A DNA stretch of 64,000 bases from Gavia stellata. Taxonomy: Eukaryota; Chordata; Aves; Gaviiformes; Gaviidae. The notes under the pieces were generated by a model. That model was not told the DNA's origin. It ran no database searches and saw nothing but the letters and a program-made list of their open reading frames with translations. Shown here piece after piece: positions 24,801-37,600 of the stretch; position 1 is the first letter of the stretch; each line of letters opens with the position of its first letter. Where the stretch lies: positions 7,806,755 to 7,870,754 of the forward strand of contig NC_082606.1 in NCBI RefSeq assembly GCF_030936135.1. Direction: 5' to 3'. Position numbers and translations under genes: made by a program.

Positions 24801-27800
24801 CTTTTGTGATGTTGAATGCACTGTTTCTGAATCAGATAACTAAAGATGTTATTAAAGAATTTGCTGATGATGGTGTCAAGTATCTGGAATTGAGGAGCAC
24901 TCCTAGAGAAGAAAAGTCCACAGGTACAGTCTCTTCTGGTTTTTAATTTGTAAGTCTGATGTGCTATAAAACTTAGTTAAGACTGTGTTAATAACAAGTA
25001 AAGTCAAATTTAATTGGTTCAATAAAAATATACTTTTAAATATAAAAGCAAAGATTTAACCGTGTAAAAGCACGTCACTTCACTATTAGATTTTTGAGGA
25101 CAAAAATGTGTTGTTTATAACTCTACTACCCAAGAATTTGGGTTATTCACTTTAGTATGACATCTGAGTCTGCTAATATTTTTAATAGCTGATACATTTT
25201 CTTTTTGTTACTTCATTTTTTATTTTCTTTTAGATGGGGTTTCATAGAAACACATAAGAGAAGTCCTGTTGCTACTCTGTGGTTCACACTAAGTTACTTT
25301 CTTTCTTCCAGATGCTTAGGAGGAGGCTTAATTCAAATGTATGCTTCAAAGTAAAGCTATTTTTATAAACAGAAATAGAACAATATAGATTAGAAGACCA
25401 TGGACTGAAATCAAAGGTGCAAAATGAAACTTAGGAGGCTAGAGAGCTGGGTCTGCAACATAATAAAATTAATTAAAATATGTTTATTCCAAATGTGTAC
25501 ATGTGTTTGTAGGTATGACCAAAAGGATGTATGTTGAAACTGTACTTGAGGGTATAAAGCAGTGTAAAGAAGAAGGCTTGGATATAGATGTAAGGTAAAT
25601 AAAGCACGTGGAGTACCTCTGTTTCAAGGTTTGGTGTAGTCTGATGCTCGGTCATGGTTTGCAGAGAGGTTTACAAACCATCAGTGTAGGAAAGAAAATT
25701 ATGCTTAAACTAGACTACATGGAATGGAAACAGGTAATTCACATGGACGCCTGAATTTTTATCTTCCTTTTTACTGATAGAGAATGAAACTGGGTAAAGC
25801 TTTTCAGCTCTGAGACTGTCCATTCTCTGCAACATTTTCAGGAAAAGCAGTGTTTTTGATGGAAATTGCATCCTCCTTTTCCACAGCCTAGATTCATTGC
25901 AGAGATTTTGCTTGATTAGCTGTACAAGCAACCTGCTGTAAAGGAGAGGTGGTCCTAACCAGCAGAAAAGTTTCAGAAGGTGTTGGTGGTTGCTTGGAGG
26001 CAGTCTGCTTGCCTGTCTTTTATTCTCTTTATACAGCAACCCTTGTTAGATTTATTTGTGGAAGCTGAAGAATTCTCATTCTTCATGCGTGCACCTGGGA
26101 GAGGTTGCTCGCCTAATAGGGCAGGCAGCAAATGAGCGGTGTATTGTTCCCTGCCCTCCCTCTCACCATGGCTATTGCATTTCGCAGGCAAGCCTAGTTA
26201 TCTAATTTGTGTCCCTCTGCACTTTAGTACCTTCATTCCTTGAACAGTTTCCTATACAGATACTCTTTATACTCAGTCATGAAGGATGTGAAGTACCATT
26301 TTTGTTGGTACCAGATTTGTTGGTCTTCTGATACTACAGCTTGTATTTAACTTAATATGTACATTTCTATCCTAGATTGTTAATAGCAATAAATAGAAGA
26401 GGTGGCCCTGCAGTTGCTAAGCAGACTGTTAAACTTGCTGAAGAGTTCCTTCTTTCCACTGATGGGGTTGTAGTAGGACTTGACCTCAGTGGTGATCCCA
26501 CCGTAAGTTTTTGTTTTATTTTTGTCTGTTCTTGAAGATAAATATACAAGGTTGTGTAACAGCAAGCAGTTCTAATCATACTTTGTTATTACAAGTTTTT
26601 GTCCACTGTTTGTTGCTAGTTTGAATGGATTGCTCATAATTGTGATGCCAGGTTAATCCCTGTTGCTGTAAAGGACAGATACTCTAACAAATCAATAGAT
26701 TAATATACGACACTGAAAAAAGAGCTGCTGAAAAGTAGTGTTTATCTGGGAAGTGTCTGTTACTAAATTGTCCCAGTCAGATTGACTGGGTTGAGGCAAC
26801 TTACATAATACTGCAAGTTGATGCTAGTTTAAATACTGTTCAGAGGCACCAAATGCTTATTGCTTATTAAGAAAGCAAAAATGTTTGAGGATAGCAGTCA
26901 AGTTCAAATGAAATAGCTCTAGGTGATAGTTGTAGGAAGGATATCAAAATCAAGCCAATTGGCTCGTCAGTGTTGGGCATCGTCTGAACTACTGACGTTT
27001 GACCAGTTTGTCTAAACTGTGCCAGATAGCAGAACATTATGTGACTTGCTGCATTCAAAACTGAAGTAATGGGAAAAGAAGAATAATTCAGTGTAACTAT
27101 TTGAATTAAGTATTTTGATATTGCTAGACTTCTTAATTATTGTAATAGGAGGAATTTTGTAAAACAAGCTGTAGAATGGTGATGTGTTTCTGTCTTCAAG
27201 GCAGGACATGGTCAAGATTTTTTGGAACCACTCTCAGAAGCCAAAAAAGCAGGTCTAAAGCTGGCATTGCATCTTTCAGAGGTAAAAGTTTTCTTCATTT
27301 TGGTCCTTCTCTGTAATTCCCATTTTATAAAAAACTTGATGAAACTAAAATTAACTTGTGTGTTTTGAACTTCTCGGGCCAAAGCAGTAATGGTTTGGGG
27401 TGTTTTGACAAGAGAGAAGAAAACAAGGAGAAATCTTCAACAATCTGTTCTGAATCAGAGCTGTCAAATTATTTCTTACTGTACTACATGTATTATGGTG
27501 TTAGGTGTGAAACTGAAAATCAGTAATATTCCAGGAGATTCGCTGTTTTCTTCCTGGTATTTTATCAGAAGTCATGTAGAGTAAAATTCGCACATCTTCA
27601 TGCATAGTTCTGGTAGCTCTGCTTGTATCAGTAGAGGAGTTGGGCTTCTCCATACAATCTGTTGAACTGGTGGCTGAAGTTTACTCTGACGAGTCTGATA
27701 AATACTGAAAATATTTTTATTTCTTCAGGAAATTAAGCATGATACACAATGTCACAGGCCTATTTATACTTGTTTCTATTTCGTTAAGGAGGCTTTTGGA

Positions 27801-30560
27801 GGATATTCCTGCATACTTCTCTGAAAATTTATTTCTTAATGTCTCAGGGGTCTTTTGGTTTTGTTTCTTTTGTTTGGTTGGTTTTGGCCTCCTGCAGTTT
27901 AAGTTCTTCATGCACCATTTTCTTAATCCCTGTGTAAAACAAGTGTTAAAGGCCTTCTTGACAGGGTAGTTTGGAAACTGAAGGATACAAAGCTGATTTG
28001 AGGCCTCCAACTGAAAGTACTTCAGAACTGCAAATAGCTATCGTCTGTTTTTACATACGAGTTTAAGATTATGGCTTCTTCGGTTTGTAATTCTAAGTCG
28101 AGAGTCACTGTCAAGCACTACTTCTTTCTCTACAGGGTAGTAATGCAGATATTTAGTCTCACTAACCCTTTCTTTTGGATAAGATACGCTGTGAAAATGG
28201 AACTTGAAGTCCATTGTAATTGTTTAATGTGCCGTTTTATGCTGCCTTGACAGAATGTAAAATATATCCTCTCTAGATTCCAAATCAAGAAGAGGAGACC
28301 AAAATTCTCCTGGGCCTGCCTCCTGACAGAATTGGACATGGAACATTTCTCAACTCTGCAACAACAGGTTCAGAAGAGTTAGTGCCACTTGTTCGGCAGA
28401 ATCATATACCTATTGGTAAGAAAAAAAGTTAAGAAAATTACTTGGTGGTCTCTAGATTTCAGAATATCATACATACTGCTGATCTAGTAACTCTGGTTTG
28501 CCTTTGACCAGAGGCGACTTAGAAAAACATGGCCGTGTATGTGAGAGAATAGCCTATAAAGGTACACTGGTAATGCTTTTGTGGTTTTCACATATTTGTG
28601 GCAGCAGACAACAACTGATGTCTCAAATGAAAACAGAAGTAAATCACAACTTTTAGTTACTGTGCAAGGCTGTGTGTCGTTTCTCTATCTGGTTTGCAAG
28701 CTCCCTCAATTTTGTACCCAGCCAGTAGTTAAGAAGAAATTGATGACCAAACTTTCCTCGGAAGGTATTACCAAATATTTGAAGCATAGAAAATCAAGGA
28801 AACGACAATAGCTGATTTTAATTTTCATTCAGGAACAGAAATAAGTCAATTAATGTGTCAAAACATAACGTGTCTTCTGTTTTGATATATATCCTTGCTT
28901 CTTTGTTTTTTCACTTAGAACTTTGCATGACATCAAACATCAAAACTCAGACAGTGCCTTCCTGTGACAAACACCATTTTGGATATTGGTACAACATGGG
29001 CCACCCTGCAGTGCTTTGTGTAAGTTTTTGTTATTTTTTTAATGATGTATTTAGCAAAGAGCCAAACTAGTGTGAAATTGGAGAAGTATAATCTCCTTTT
29101 ATGGATCAGAGCTCACTTAATAACAATTTCTGACCTTGCAGCCAATCATCTGCTTATAGGAAATCATGATGTTCTGTTTGAGAAATGCTTGTAATACAAA
29201 TGGGAATTTTTAGTATTTCTTCTGTTTTTATTGTAAAGCAAGACCTTTTTTTCTGAATAGATAAACTGATCAGCTCTGCGTGCAGTGAACTTAACTGTTT
29301 GCATACTGACAGGTTTCTCTTGAACATACTGGTCCAGTGCTTGCATTTAAGCTTGTGCTTACCTGGGTATTGAGCCTGGTGGATGAGGGTTCTTCAGTTC
29401 TCTTGACAGCTAATTAAGGTCCTTAAATGTTGAGGTGCCAAGTACTTTTGCTGGCATTGGCAGGATTTCACAATCATCCTGTTGGTTTAACCCCTGTGAT
29501 TTTTAGCATTGACCAAGTGTGTGTGTATGTATTAGAGCGTTGTGCTTACTGTTCAAATAAGCCTCGATCCTTTGTTGTATAAAGTATTTATTATTGAGTT
29601 TGAACTCTGTTGTGTTAGATGAAAAATAATTCATGGTTAGAGATTATTTCTGAGACTGTAAATTGTGAAAAGTCTAGATAACCAATGAAACCGCGTAAGA
29701 AAGCAGTTTACCCATAAAGGCCTGTAAAAACAGGAGCAGTAGAAGGAGATACTACAATGTCTTAAGTTTAACAGGATATAGTTAGCATTCTTCTCTGGGG
29801 GGACACAAGGACTCTGAGTTGCATGCAGATGGGTAATCTCATTAACCCTGAAATAATCCTAACTTGCTCCTTTTAGATGAATACTCTTTGGGTGGCTTTC
29901 GATCATATGTTTTTGATGCTAACCTAACTTCAGCCAGTATTAAGAAATTGTTCTAGTTGACACTAAGAGTGGAGGGTGAGCCAGTTTCTTCCCTCAAGAT
30001 GTAGGAATACAGAGTATGCTCTAGTTCCCAGGTCTGAGGAAGGGGAAAAGAGGAATAAGGAGACGTGCACATACTGATAGAGTTTGCATGTGTGCATTAT
30101 TTGATGGCCATCTTTCTAGCAGTTTTAATAGGAAATTCTATTTTCTTGATAAATTGTGCCATCACTTTAAGATGTTTTCTTGCATGTTTGAATAATTAAT
30201 TTTGAGTGAAAATAGGGCAAATAAAATATGAAATGATTCCCAACAGATGAAAGAACCGTGGAGTAAAATGTGAAACAGCAACTGGTTTGTAATGTGTAGA
30301 AAAACCCCTTTTTGATGTAGAGGAACTAATTTAAACTTTTTTTTTCTTTTCTTTCAATGTAACTCCAGACTGATGATAAAGGCGTCTTTGCAACAGATCT
30401 ATCGCAAGAGTACGAGCTGGTTGCAAAAACATTTAATCTGACTCGATCACAGATGTGGGATCTTTCCTATGAATCAATCAACTATATCTTCGCTTCAAGT
30501 GTAGTAAAAGCAAAGCTAAGGGAACAGTGGTGTAAACTGAAGCCAACTCTGTTTGACTAA
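21472..30560 (+). CDS. ADAL: N6-methyl-AMP deaminase / adenosine deaminase-like (complete, ten exons)
   Basis: Zinc hydrolase of the adenosine/AMP deaminase family. The family member ADAL (MAPDA) hydrolyses N6-methyl-AMP to IMP, clearing modified nucleotides from RNA turnover in the cytosol. Exons: 21472-21525, 23329-23459, 24006-24066, 24836-24923, 25513-25594, 26376-26502, 27201-27281, 28277-28415, 28919-29019, 30369-30560. They total 1056 nt, or 351 aa (human 355). Visible active-site motifs: HAHLNG (zinc His21 and His23), GLDLSGDP (about 173-180), HLSE (His205 and Glu208), DRIGHG (His229) and TDDKGVF (Asp290/Asp291). All expected catalytic residues are intact, so the enzyme should be active. 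The start ATG at 21472 is chosen because MAAERERELGFYRQLPKV joins in frame to ELHAHLNG and gives the family length. Intron 1 (1.8 kb) carries a 16-bp tandem repeat. The gene converges on LARP6. Confidence 0.96.
21701..21764. repeat. Four perfect 16-bp GC-rich tandem repeats in ADAL intron 1
   Basis: The unit GGCTGAGGGGCCGGCG occurs four times head to tail without a mismatch, about 180 bases after the exon 1 donor and still inside the CpG island. Perfect identity suggests recent expansion, so it is a likely length polymorphism. Confidence 0.9.
23464..23495. repeat. 32-bp alternating purine-pyrimidine tract at the ADAL intron 2 donor
   Basis: From 23464 to 23495 every base alternates between purine and pyrimidine (mixed GT, AC and CG steps, including TGTGTGTGCGCGCAC). 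It begins four bases into intron 2, whose donor follows the exon ending at 23459. Such tracts favour left-handed Z-DNA. Confidence 0.8.
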
Positions 30561-31278
30561 CTAAACTGTTGTTCCAAACACCTTGGGTTTATTAGCTTAG
30601 TTAATAAGCATTTTTTACTGAAGTGTCTGGTTTTTTTCAGACTTCAGGCTTATAAATCCAGCCCATAACCTGTGCCTGTGCAAAATGAAGACGACAGGAA
30701 TGCCTCCTTTGTTAGTGGTGACGGAAGTCAATGTTCTTTCATAATTGGGAAGGGCTCTCAAGCAGTGACTAAAATTCCAAATCTGTCATCACGCCGTTTC
30801 TCTCCAGTTGATACGACATTTTTAAAAATACTTGGTTGAGATACGTCATCATACGACAAACATTTGAGAGTCAGAACAAAATAAGGGTACAGCTGTTAGG
30901 GCTTAAAATGTCTCTGTTGGCAACGTTACTCCAAGCAGTTTGTATGTATGGTGTGTGTATTTGTTTTTTGTATTGTTTTTAAACAGAAGTTTTGAGCGAT
31001 TGATTGAATGTGAAGACTAAACCAAACTCAGGGAGAATGAAATACTTGTCCCAAAGGAATTAAATATTGCCTCTGTTTTTATTGGCGTACACCTATGACT
31101 GAAGCCTGCTGTGGATTGTGTAGCGTATGTGGTGGTGGCTATTGATGCACTCAGCACTGGTAGTATTTCGACAAAGTTAAGAATCTTGAATGCCTTAGCC
31201 AACTGTGAGCTACTTGGGGGAAATGGTCTAATTCAGAAAATGCTTTTTAGAATTGCTGTTTATTTCTTGTAAAAAAGC

Positions 31279-31284
31279 AATAAA
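31279..31284 (+). terminator. ADAL: ADAL polyadenylation signal
   Basis: This AATAAA is a candidate signal about 720 bases after the ADAL stop codon. A GT-rich stretch (from about 31326) follows within about 50 bases, as expected for a downstream element. The 3' UTR would then be about 740 bases. Confidence 0.6.
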
Positions 31285-31309
31285 AAGAGCTTCAACCTTC
31301 ATGTTGTCA

Positions 31310-33630
31310 AAACCACTACTTCAAGCGTGCATGCTTGTGTTTGTGCCTGTGTGTGTTTTAAGACCTAGGGAAGAGGAGCATGTGTAACCTGCTGCAGGAT
31401 TTGGTAAGTGAGGGTCCCCGGAGCAGACCCGCTGTCTGTGAGCGGCACCACTTCTGCTCCGACAGCAGAGGATGCACCTTGGTTCAGGCAGAGACAGCAG
31501 CGTTCACCCTGCGTGCCTCTACGCCTGTGCATGTATCGTTTGATACTGAGATATCAAAATACATAGGAACATACACATGCAACAGTATCTAATACTAGAT
31601 ACTGCTAGCTAGTGTAGGAAGTATCCAGAGAGAAGGTATTTCATACTTGGAATATTTTTACATTGATTAACTAAACAAGCAAACATTCTGGGCTCTACAA
31701 GGAATACTGAATATAAATACAATGATACAAAAGCTGTTCATGACTTCTGTCTTGGTATTTTTAATAAAATCAGCATAAAGTAGTTGTTCTGGCTCCAAAG
31801 TGGCAATAAGAAATTAAAAGGGAAAAAAAAAGCCGGTGGGGAGGATAGCAAAGAAGTTGGTACATCTGTGTGGCTACCTGAGGTTTCCACAGAATGTTTT
31901 CCAAGCAGAAAACATTCCTTTTGGAAATGGGGGAAAATTATGTCAAGGAGAACTGTGAGTTTTCATCTTTTTATCTGAACTTGGAATAAGACCTCATGCT
32001 GACTTTTTAAATAGTGCTTTAAATTACTTTCCAAATAGTTTCACTGATCACGCTATCGATTGTTGTTCTATCAAGTTGCATTATCGCTTGCTGTTTGATC
32101 AAGTTTGCCTGTATTTTCTTCCTACAAGAATAATTACTATGGTAAATGTATTCTTTTTCCTTTCTTAATGAAAAGCTCTCTAAAGACAGGTTGAGCAGCC
32201 TTCTGGAATGTTACAGTTACATATATCTTAGGGTAAGTGGGCCTACACTCAAGTGAGATGGCATTCTCTTGTAAGATAAGTTTGATAATATTTTTATAGG
32301 TTATGCCTTTTAATAACTCTTCAGTAACACAGTATTTGGTTTATTTGCGAAAAAACTGTTGACTTCCCAAGGGGCCATCCTCGGTGTTCATTTTATCTGT
32401 CAAGTCTAAGACTTTCTGAAGCAAAGTAAGACTCATAATCAGTCTCTGATGAGATTTGTAGTTGCAAGCTGTTAGTATTATACAGAAGGAAGTTTGATTT
32501 GTAAGGTTTACTTGCTGAGTGGGACATGCAGATGTGTTCATTCAGAGAACAAAGCCCTGGTAAATGGTGCTATTTTCAACTTTTTTTTCCTGCAAGCATA
32601 GTGTCTCAGAGATTTTTAACATTATGGACTGTTACATGTAGTTCTCAGCATTTCCATTTAATTGACTTCTGTGTGTCTTCAAAATACTGCCTACAAACAG
32701 TTTGGTACATGACAATACAGGGATGCTTCATAGTTTTGTAAGTAGGAAACAACTTCCCTGATGATTAATGAAACAACAGTTTTGTGAATACATAGTGAAA
32801 CAGTGCTGTTGGTTAGGTGTGATCTAGAGTTACGCAGTCGCTCTTGTGAAGACCGTGCACTTACCCTGTCACTCAGATACTTGCAGATGTGCTGCCGATT
32901 TAAAAAAAAACCCACCACTTTGCATTTAACAGTAGTTATAGTGTCTCGGCTGGTAAGGGAAGTCAGGAGGTAACTTGAAGCATTCCACTTGTGTGAAGTA
33001 GAAGAACCAGGAGTATATTTGGGTGGCTGAAGGATGATATACAGAACCAGGGTTGTTCTGTGTCTCGGTTCCTAATTCTGCGTTTCTGCGTTACTGCAGT
33101 TACTTACACTGCGGAAGTGTTATGCTTAGAGTGGAAATGAAAGTTGGAAAGGATGGGGAGAAGTTTTGGAATGAACAGTCATAATCTGATTAGAACTTTG
33201 TCGTGCACAGTTCCCAGGTTGTACATGAGAAGCGGAAACCTTACCTTCTTACTACCGCTGGCTACTTTTCAGGAGTATAACTTTTATGAGTAAAACTGCA
33301 GAGGTTCCTTCTTTGGCCGCAGGTAGGATTATAGTTCGCTTAAGTGCTTCTTGCTGAGCTTGCTGGTTACATTCAGAGTTAACAGTGAGAAAATCATTGT
33401 TTAATTTATAATATTGTAGAAAAATGACTGTGACATACAGTTGGAGTGAAGCATCAGCACTGAAGTAACCATCAGTAATGGGGCAGAGGACTCCTCCCCC
33501 TCCCCCGAATGCAGTAGAAATTTTGAGTAACTATTTCTAGAATTTAATATGGTATAAGATGAGGTTTGAGTAGCTATTCAGGTGCAGCTCAACTTACTTT
33601 AAGTAAGCAAAATAGATCTAGACAGAGTTA
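31310..33630. other. Intergenic region between convergent ADAL and LARP6
   Basis: About 2.3 kb of unremarkable AT-rich sequence. Open frames are at most about 75 codons, lie on both strands, and match nothing I know. I saw no CR1 tail, tRNA or CpG island. The region may contain extended 3' UTRs of either flanking gene. Confidence 0.5.
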
Positions 33631-33639
33631 ATATTTTCA

Positions 33640-33705
33640 TTTATTTATATCCAATTACATGAGATAATGCTTACAGAACAGTCTTCAATGCTCAGAGTTT
33701 TTATT
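33640..33705 (-). terminator. LARP6: Candidate LARP6 polyadenylation signals
   Basis: On the minus strand AATAAA occurs at 33705-33700 and again at 33645-33640, about 900-960 bases after the LARP6 stop. No such hexamer was seen closer to the stop, so the 3' UTR probably runs through the CR1 fragment. Confidence 0.5.
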
Positions 33706-34047
33706 TACAACACATGAAAATACATACTTTGGTACTACTAAACAATATTGCCTTTGGAGATGTATGGAAGCAGAGAGCAACTGCTCACTGTAGCATAAGT
33801 TTCTCAGTTCTGTTTGAGACAAACAGAGAAAGTCTTCAAAACATCTATTCGTTATGATTAGGCTGTAACATACACAGCTTATCATAATACAGCCACTAAA
33901 CCCTGAGCATTTACACAATGCTCTTCAGGATGACAGCTTTGCAAATAATGTAGTTACACAAATGATTTATGTCCTGTTTCAAACTAATAGATTCAAAACA
34001 ATAGTAACGCAGATAAGGGCATTGCATTAGATAAGTGCATAAGATGG

Positions 34048-34450
34048 TTAAGAGACTGGAGCATCTCTTGGAGGAGAGGCCTAGAGACCTGGGGCTGTTC
34101 AGACTGGAGAAGGGAAGGCTCAGGGGGTGGAGCTCATCAGTGCTTTTAAATCTCTGATGGGAAGGAGTACAGAAGATGGAGCGAGGCTCTTCTCAGCGAT
34201 AGCCAGTAACAGGACAAGGGGCACAAACCAAAACACAGGAAATCTCACCTGAACGTAAGGAAACACTTTTTTACTGTGGGGAGGGTTGAACATGGGAACA
34301 CATTGCCCAGACAGGCTGGGGAGTCTCTATCCTTGCAGATACTCAAAACCCTCAGTGACTGTTGTAGTGGACCCTGCTTGAGCAAAGGAGGTGGACTGGA
34401 CAATCTCCAGCGATGCCTTCCAGCCTCAACTGTTCTGTGCTTCTGTGAAG
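34048..34450 (+). mobile_element. CR1 LINE, 3'-end fragment
   Basis: About 400 bases match the 3' end of avian CR1 in order: the block beginning GACTGGAGCATCTCTTGGAG, GGCTGTTCAGACTGGAGAAG, CAGACAGGCTGGGGAGTCTC, TGGACCCTGCTTGAGCA, and the terminal CTCAACTGTTCTGTGCTTCTGTG. It is 5'-truncated, as most CR1 copies are, and moderately diverged. It lies in antisense orientation within the probable LARP6 3' UTR, so LARP6 mRNA would carry the CR1 complement. Confidence 0.9.
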
Positions 34451-34605
34451 TGAATATATCAATATACAAATGATCAAGTCTCTATATGAATACAAAATCT
34501 TTTAAAATTAAATACTGACTTAACTCAGTCACTCAAGTGGCAATTTTTCACCAGGCTTGAACAAAAGCAGTTGACTGACTTGTGAAATTGTTTTTAAAGA
34601 GTTAG

Positions 34606-37600
34606 TTATTCATTCTTCATAGCCTTCCTTCTTTCACATCCATTGTGGAATCCTTTAGTGCCATCAGGACCTTTCGGCAGCCGCAGCACCCCGACAGGTA
34701 GACCGTCTGCATTTTGTATTTTCCGAGCTAACATGGGGCTACTGACGGGACTCTTCTCTTGTGTTACAGTTTGAGCTTTTCTCCTCTGTACCCAGGGGCT
34801 ACCAGAAGGAGTGATACTGCTATCTGAGGAATAATCGGTACATTTCCTTGGAATTTCAGGACTAGTGCTTGGGTTAAGCTTGCTGTCTTCAGCCAGTGGA
34901 GACTTTTTGGTTACTTTCCTTAGTGAAGATGGACTGTTCCAAGGGCTTGATCTGGGTGACACATTAGGACTCAAATGGTTGTTTGGGTGGATGACGGGGC
35001 TCAAATTCCTCGAAGTAGTTGTTGCAGTACTTTTGCGTCCTGACAATGGTGATGTAGGATTACTCTCTGGGTCAGAAGAGCTATTTGCCGAAGATTCATC
35101 ACCAAGAAACTGAAGTTCCTCAACTCTCTTATTAAGGGATCTAGCCTTCTTAAGACTCTTGCTGGTTTCTTCATCACGGTTCTTGTCTTTGGGAACTTTT
35201 TTCTTTGGAGGTTTCATGCCTATTAGGACAACTTTCATGCCGCTCTCTTTCTTTTCAGCACACATGAAGTCATGAGCACGTACAGCAGCATCTACTTCTT
35301 CAAATTCTATAATTGCACATTCCTGAGTTCCCAGTTGGGTGTACCGGTTGCTGACCCTCCTGATATCGGGTGGTAGATCCCTACCAGGCTTGAGAATACG
35401 AACGGATGAAATTACACCAAAAGTTACAAAGGCTTTGAGGAGATACTCCATTATCCTTTCTTGCATGCATCCATTTTCTTGTTGTTTGTTAAGAGCCTGC
35501 AGCTCAGAAATCATGTGGATATCATACACCAGTAACATCCTAGTAGGGAGGTTTTCACTTGGAAACACTGGAACTGGAGTATTTCTTCTAACCTTTTTGT
35601 TATCATCATTGAGCTCAAGAGTGTCCGAGTACTTCAGTGCATAGGCTGTGGTTCTCCAGTCCCGGGTAAGGTGTTTCACCTTGAAGACAGACATAGGTTA
35701 AGCAGCACAACTGATCAAACCCACTCAAACTAATTACAGAAACTGTTAGACAGATGCAGGCTCCAGTCTACAAACAGAAACCTGGATTTAAGTTTCATGT
35801 AGCAGACTTGAGTGAAAAAGTAAACAGTCTTCCTGCTATAACGGGCATCAGTGAGCTCCTGTAAAGCTCAGGTCCTGTTAAATCTACTGAAAACAGGAAC
35901 TGACACTAATCTCAAACTGAAAAATCATTACTTTATCTTAAAGCCTGCTCAAGTGATGTTTGGTCATTCCACATAGAAGTCTGAACCATGACCAAAATGC
36001 ATGTTCTGTGGGTTTTATTTTGTTAAGTTTGCCAAACAAGTAGTTTTGCCAAGTTTAGGACTTCATTTTATGGAACTGGTTTTTCCTCCCTCAAAAATCT
36101 CAGTTTAAAAAAAACCCCAAACTTCTCAATTTCCAAGAAGTGTTTTTAAGAGTTTATCTGTTATCGGTATAATCTGTTTGAAGAGGTCTGAAGAAACTGG
36201 GAGTGCCTTAACTTCTAGACTGAATAGCTCTGCAAAACTGTCAGATTTCAAATCTTGACAAAGTGTTTCTAATGTAATTTCAGAAATCAGTCACATACAC
36301 ATACTTACATAGGAGTTCCTAATGTAAGAAAAAAAGAAAAAAGAATAAAACCCACCTCACCTTTAAGTGACTTCAGTTACCAGATACTTTCTACAACTCT
36401 TAATTTTTGGATCTCCATACATTTGCAAAGGTCAGATTCACCATCCCTTCTCAGAGACAGGAAAGTAACTTTACCAGGATTACTTAGGTACTCATGAGTA
36501 GCTGATCTAGAAATGAATTTTATCCTATGTCCCATTTACTATGCCCTACTCTCTCCCAGAATGATCATGTAGAAGCATAGTTGCTTAAAAGCCTGTGATT
36601 TCCCTAGCCAATCATGAGCGAGTTCAGCAAATAAAGTTTGGGATGAGACCAAACCTAACCATCACACCAAAACTCAATCAACCCCTGAGAGAGGCAGATA
36701 AAGAGGAAGACTGTAAGACTGCCTCTGTAAAACAAGTTTTCATCTCCTCTCTCCTGATGTTTTTAGATTCATCAGGCTTACATAAGGCACTTCAAATCTT
36801 AAAAAGTTAGCTTACCTTCTTAAAAGAAGTGAGGAGTTTAACACTGACATAGCCCATCTTATTTCTTCTCACATGCTTTAGAAGGAAGGCATCTTTCTCA
36901 AGGTTCTCATCTGAGAAGTAATATTCAATCTGTGCTATTAACTTCTGGATCAGGTCATTTTCTGGTGGATTCCAATTCTGGTCAGAGTCGTCATCATTTT
37001 CCCCACCACTGGAAACCAGTTAAATCATTTTATTAACAGATCTTCATCTTATATTAGTGGATTCAAATAGTCTTTCAAAATGAAAAGGCATAATCATAAT
37101 GCTGATTCCAACTTACTTTATACGTAGGCACTGAACAGGTATCGCCCTATCCATCTGAGGCAGGAGGCCAGCTCAGAGGATGAAGCTTTCCAGTCAGCAT
37201 AAGGAGTCAAGCTCCTGAGCTCATTCCAAAAGCTGATCTCAGTGTAGAACAATGAGACATATACACTAGCATCTTGAAAACACTCTGCCAACTCAAATCC
37301 TACACCAAAACATGAGATGCAGGTGCGCAGGCACTTGGTGCTATACAAAGTTCCTCCAGCGACTGTTTTATTTTTCAGTATGAAGCTATTAAACGCAGGC
37401 TTGACATTTATGTCCTTCATGAGTAGTGTCACATACCAGTGAATGAATATTCCAACTTGATGCAATCATGGTTTCTCAAGCCTCTTCACTGCATGAATGC
37501 AGGAGCCGGTATCCAGGGAGTAAGAAAGACTGACAGGACTACTGCACTTTTTACAGGTCACTTCCAGAGTGACAGAGTAACTTAACCAGCAGTTTACCAA

